Of a DNA stretch of 20,124 nt, positions 16,776 to 20,124 are shown in pieces (within the stretch, counting starts at the first letter, position 1; the number at the start of each line of letters is the position of its first letter). The position numbers were made by a program, and so were the translations under genes. Location of the stretch: contig JAPTJF010000700.1 of assembly GCA_029339195.1 (NCBI GenBank), positions 1 through 20,124 on the forward strand, in the 5' to 3' direction. This DNA comes from Micractinium sp. NFX-FRZ (taxonomy: Eukaryota > Chlorophyta > Trebouxiophyceae > Chlorellales > Chlorellaceae). The notes beneath the pieces are model-generated. The model was given only the letters and a program-made list of their open reading frames with translations. It ran no database searches and was not told where the DNA came from.

Positions 16776-19700
16776 ATGGCAGGCCATGGGGGTGCCGGCG
16801 TGGAGGCCGCGCCGCCGCCGCCTGCGCTGCCGCCGCCGCCGCCGGCGCTGCGGTGCGTGGGCCAGTGGCAGCTGTCCACCCACATTGGCTCCGGCTCCTT
16901 TGCCATTGTGTGGCGTGCGCATCACGTGGAGACGGGTGCCGAGGCGGCGGTAAAAGAGATCAACCTGGCCAAGCTGAACGCCAAGCTGCGGCAGAGCCTG
17001 GAGAGCGAGGTGTCGATCCTGAGGCGCATCAAGCACGCCAACATTGTGCAGCTGCTGGAGGTCATCGAGGTGCGGCGGTGTGTGGGGATCGAGTTCCTCG
17101 GTTGTTGGTTTTCTGCAACTCGCATATTGTGCAGCTGCTGCTGCATGGGGCATAGAGGTGCATGCTCACTGGAGTGGTTGCCGAAGTGCTTTCTCAATGG
17201 GGCGATGGGAGGTTGTTTGAAGCCCAATCACCGCACTCTTGGACTGCTGGCGGCGATCGCAGTGTTTGCCATCTGCTTCGGGGCTTGTTCGTTCAAATCA
17301 CGAGCAGCTGCTGGAGCCTTCCCGCTCATCCCACCCTCCCACCCTCCCCCCTGAACCTCCTCTCTTCTGTTCAGGAGGAAAACCGCCTGTTCCTGTCCAT
17401 GTCCATGTCCATGTCCATTTCCATGTCCATGACCAGGAACAGGCGGTCTTCCTCCTGGACATGGACATGGACAGGAACAGGAACAGGAACAGGCGGTCTT
17501 CCTCCTGAACAGAAGAGAGGAGGTTCAGGCTGCCCCGCACAACAGCCACAAAACTTCTCGCTCACCGCACCCACACCCTCCCACCCTCCCACCCTCCCGC
17601 CCTCCTCTCTTCTGATCCTGCAGGAGGAGGACCGCCTGTTCCTGGTCATGGAGTTTTGTGCGGGCGGCGACCTGGCCCACTTCCTGAGGAGGGTGAAGCG
17701 CGTGCCCGAGGCGACGGCGCGCCACCTCATGCGCCAGCTGGCGGCGGGCCTGCGCCAGATGTGGGCGCACCACCTGGTGCACGTGAGTCCCCGCTGTGCT
17801 GCGTCCAATTCCCCCCTCTCTGCAACTCTGGGCAGTGAGGCGGGGGTAGGCGGGTGGGGCAGGGCACCACCTGGTGCATGTGAGCAAGCTGCTCGAGTGC
17901 AGTGCTCTGCCCAGAGGGGGGTTGCTCCCAGCCGTCGCCGCCTGCTGCCATGCCGCCTGCCACGCTGGCACCGCACCACCTCTCATGCCGGCGGCGGCTG
18001 CCCGCCCGTCCCGCTGGGGTCCTCTCATCACAGTCAACCCCTCTTCCGCTGCCCCCTCACCCTCCTGCCCTCCTGCAGCGCGACCTCAAACCCCAGAATC
18101 TGCTGCTCTCGGCGGCAGCCCCCGATGCCACCCTGAAGATTGCAGACTTTGGGTTCGCTCGCAACCTGCAGCCGCAGGTGTGGCAGGGGTGCCACCAGCC
18201 GACCGGCCTGACTGGGACGCGGGCAGGCATTGCAAGTGCTGGTCCAGCAAAGGAAAGCAGAATGTGGTGGCGGCAACGTTCCACGCACCCACCCCTGCTC
18301 TGCGCTCGTTAGGCGGGGTACAGACCCTCTGTGGCTCCCCCTCCACGACCGTAACCTCAGGCCCCCCGCCCGTAACCTCTGCACTATCACCTGCTCGTCC
18401 CCCCACTTCTGCAGGGCCTGGCTGAGACCCTGTGCGGCTCCCCCCTCTACATGGCCCCCGAGATCCTGCACTTCCACAAGTACGACGCCAAGGCGGACCT
18501 GTGGAGCATCGGCGCCATTCTGTACGAGCTGGTGAGGCCCCTCGTGTGTGGTGTTGGTACTGTCCTAGGTTGTTGCGAGGTCATGAATGGGGTGGCAGCT
18601 GGAGGAGGGGAGCAGGCACTCTGCTTTGCACACTCAATCAATCAATCAATTACATTTCAAGTCCACGGGGAGCCAGCAGCGGTCTCATGGGACAGAGCAG
18701 GGGGAGAGCAATGGAGTGTGTAGCTTTGATGAAGGAACTGTGCGAGGCGGGCGCTGGCTGGCTGGGCCAGCCAGGCCGCAGGGGTTGAGATAGAGGGTGG
18801 GAAGAGGTCTGCAAATTGGGTGCGGAGTGTGGTGTAGAGGGGGCACTGAAAGAGGAAGTGTGCTACGTCTTCTTTTTGGGGCAGGGCAGTGGGGGCAGTG
18901 TAGGGATTGTGCACGGCGGGTAGCGGCTGCTATGCGGGCGGTGGGAAGGCAACGATTTTGGGAGACACTGTACTGGCTCGCCCTGGGTTGGCTGGCGTGA
19001 TGGCAGCCCGCCCAATGCTCGTCTGTGGGCTGATGCTGCGTCCCTGAGCGTTGCTGAGGGGCTGCACATGTTCAGAGATTGATGTAATGAGGGGTTGCAC
19101 ATGTTCAGAGATTGATGTAATGAGGGGGCTGGGGTCTGGGTGGGCTGGCTTCGCCCTCCAGTGTGCCTCACACCCCCGTGCGCCCATCCGACTTCCCTCC
19201 CAACCCCAACCCCGCCCCGCCCCCACCCTCCCTCCCATCCCCAACCCCGCCCTGCCCCCACCCGCCTTCCCACCTAACCCCGTCTCCACTTCTGCCCTCT
19301 GCAGGTGGTGGGCCGACCGCCCTTCACAGGTGCCAACCAGTACCAGCTGCTGAGGAGCATTGAGCGGAACGAGGCACGGGTGCCGGAGGGCATTGCCGCC
19401 CAGCTGTCGCCCGCCTGCCGCCACCTCATCCACTGCCTGCTGCGCCGCAACCCGGTGGAGCGCCTCTCTTTTGAGGAGTTCTTCAGGCACCCCTTTGTGG
19501 CGACGCCGGAGGAGATAGCCGCGCCGCTGCCGCCGCGCGCGCCCTTTTCGGCGGCCACGGCGCTGCCGCACGGCGGCGTCGCCGCGTCGCTGGCCGCCGG
19601 CGCCGCCGCCGCGCCGGGCACGCAGCAGCCGCGCCGCGCAGCCCTGCTGTTCAGCACCAGCGCGCCGGCTGCCGCCGCCGCCGGAGCGCTTCAGAGGGTG

Positions 19701-20124
19701 GGCGCCAGCGCAGGCGCCCCCCAGCAAGTGCTCGGTTTCCAGCAGCAGCCGGCGCCGGCGCTGCTGGGGCAGCAGGGCACCGCCGCTCGCCTGGGCAGCG
19801 GCGGTGGCAGCGCTGCGCTGGCACTGCAAGGCTCGCCAGGAAGCATGGGGGCTGCGGTCCCACTGGGCGGGCTCTCCCACCAGTTGAAGCCACGCCGCTC
19901 GCTCGATTTGGATGGCCTGCCGGTGGCAGCACAGCAGGCACAGCAGCAGCTCGGCCTGCAGCAGCAGCACCAGCAGCAGCAGCAGGGCCCACGCCGGCCA
20001 CAGCCCGTGGCCAGCCGCCGGCTAGGCAGCATCCAACGCATACAGGGCTTCCAGCCGGCGCCGCTGCCAGGGCAGCCGGCGTGCGCGCCGGGCGCGGTGG
20101 CACCTGCGGGCGCCGCCCCCGGCG
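16776..20124 (+). CDS. ATG1/ULK-like serine/threonine kinase, 3' end beyond the window
   Basis: Exons 16776-17069, 17624-17782, 18079-18177, 18415-18531 and 19305-20124 (open to the edge) are all phase 0 and give at least 496 residues. After a Pro/Ala leader, the kinase domain (31 to about 288) shows the glycine loop [20 protein letters not shown] with Lys60, alphaC Glu78, HRDLKPQN split by an intron between His151 and Arg152, ADFGFA (Asp174), [10 protein letters not shown] and VVGRPPF. The [14 protein letters not shown] stretch and [12 protein letters not shown] match plant and algal ATG1 kinases, which start autophagosome formation with ATG13. The remaining 200 residues are Ala/Gln/Pro-rich, as expected for the disordered linker before an ATG1 C-terminal domain, which would lie outside. 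Other CAMK-like kinases are a less likely alternative. Introns 1, 2 and 3 contain exon-edge copies. Confidence 0.83.
17350..17529. repeat. Inverted copies of kinase exon 2 head forming a long hairpin in intron 1
   Basis: Arms 17350-17395 and 17484-17529 are 46 bases each and pair with one mismatch. The stem continues for about 15 pairs inside (17396-17410 with 17457-17471) past a 12-base bulge. Both arms hold a copy of the acceptor and first codons of exon 2 (real site 17623/17624): plus-strand TCTGTTCAG|GAGGAAAACCG at 17366 onward and the inverted equivalent. A third copy, also inverted, lies at about 17427-17458 and even includes the CTGGTCATGGA that follows in the real exon. The loop is a CCATGT hexanucleotide run. 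Confidence 0.9.
17864..17884 (+). repeat. Copy of kinase exon 2 tail with donor
   Basis: GCACCACCTGGTGCATGTGA followed by G matches the exon 2 end and donor at 17767-17787 (GCACCACCTGGTGCACGTGA, then G) in 20 of 21 bases, at an offset of 97. The donor GT is preserved and the copied codons are H-H-L-V-H. Confidence 0.85.
18309..18350 (+). repeat. Degenerate copy of kinase exon 4 head with acceptor
   Basis: TTAG|GCGGGGTACAGACCCTC followed by TGTGGCTCCCCCTCCAC resembles the real exon 4 start at 18411-18456 (GCAG|GGCCTGGCTGAGACCC then TGTGCGGCTCCCCCCTCTAC), about 102 bases upstream. The AG is retained. Confidence 0.7.
18635..19050 (-). mobile_element. Decayed 3' end of a non-LTR (LINE, L1-like) retrotransposon in kinase intron 4
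   Basis: On the minus strand, 18903 down to 18842 encodes the C-x2-C ... H-x4-C zinc knuckle found near the C-terminus of L1-type LINE ORF2 proteins: C-P-H-C in one frame and, after a one-base frame change, [17 protein letters not shown]. About 190 bases further on comes TGTAA (minus strand, 18654-18650) and then four ATTG units (18650-18635), a typical simple-repeat 3' tail. No reverse transcriptase domain is present, and the frame is broken, so this is a 5'-truncated dead copy, antisense to the kinase gene. The upstream boundary is a guess. It explains why this intron (773 bases) is longer than its neighbours. Confidence 0.65.
19063..19128. repeat. 33-bp direct repeat, two copies
   Basis: TGCACATGTTCAGAGATTGA followed by TGTAATGAGGGG occurs at 19063 and again 33 bases later at 19096, nearly identical. 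It lies next to the LINE relic within kinase intron 4. The unit is 11 codons long and reads L-H-Q-S-L-N-M-C on the minus strand, but no protein is supported. Confidence 0.9.

Overview
The window looks like nuclear DNA of a GC-rich, intron-dense green alga, most likely a Chlorella-type trebouxiophyte. The reasons are many short exons joined by GT-AG introns with CTGCAG acceptors, strong C or G at third codon positions, long CAG/Ala/Gln runs, and a plant/algal [FeFe]-hydrogenase with an N-terminal transit-like leader. There is nothing prokaryotic here: no operons, no tRNA or rRNA, no CRISPR array. The ORFs are fragmented because coding sequence is split into exons, so I rebuilt five genes by joining phase-compatible exons by hand.

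Layout, left to right: (1) 202-1233 (+), a small secreted protein with ten cysteines in three exons. (2) 2482-4739 (+), an alpha/beta-hydrolase in five exons with an intact Ser-Asp-His triad. (3) 5057-8559 (+), a hemerythrin-like (HHE) diiron-binding protein in nine exons. (4) 9900-16072 (-), an [FeFe]-hydrogenase (HYDA) in about 14 exons, with all H-cluster cysteines, no N-terminal ferredoxin-like F-cluster domain and a possible cysteine-rich C-terminal extension. (5) 16776-20124 (+), an ATG1/ULK-like autophagy kinase, cut by the window edge. The hemerythrin and hydrogenase genes converge; the hydrogenase and kinase genes diverge from a shared intergenic region of about 0.7 kb. An old LINE 3' end lies antisense in the last visible kinase intron.

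The most striking signal is not a gene. In four of the five genes, introns contain degenerate copies of the edge of the neighbouring exon together with its splice site. In the plainest case the last 25 or so bases of one hydrogenase exon plus its 5' splice site recur as a ladder of four. In others the first bases of an exon plus its 3' splice site are echoed 80-115 bp upstream. I count about eleven such junctions. One has inverted copies that form a near-perfect 46-bp stem in the kinase gene, with a decoy acceptor that stays in frame with the real exon. Two further long foldbacks sit in introns of the hemerythrin and hydrogenase genes and resemble small-RNA hairpin precursors. Together these point to recurrent short tandem and inverted duplication across exon-intron boundaries.

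Exon joins come from reading frame, phase and splice consensus only; no transcript data were available.
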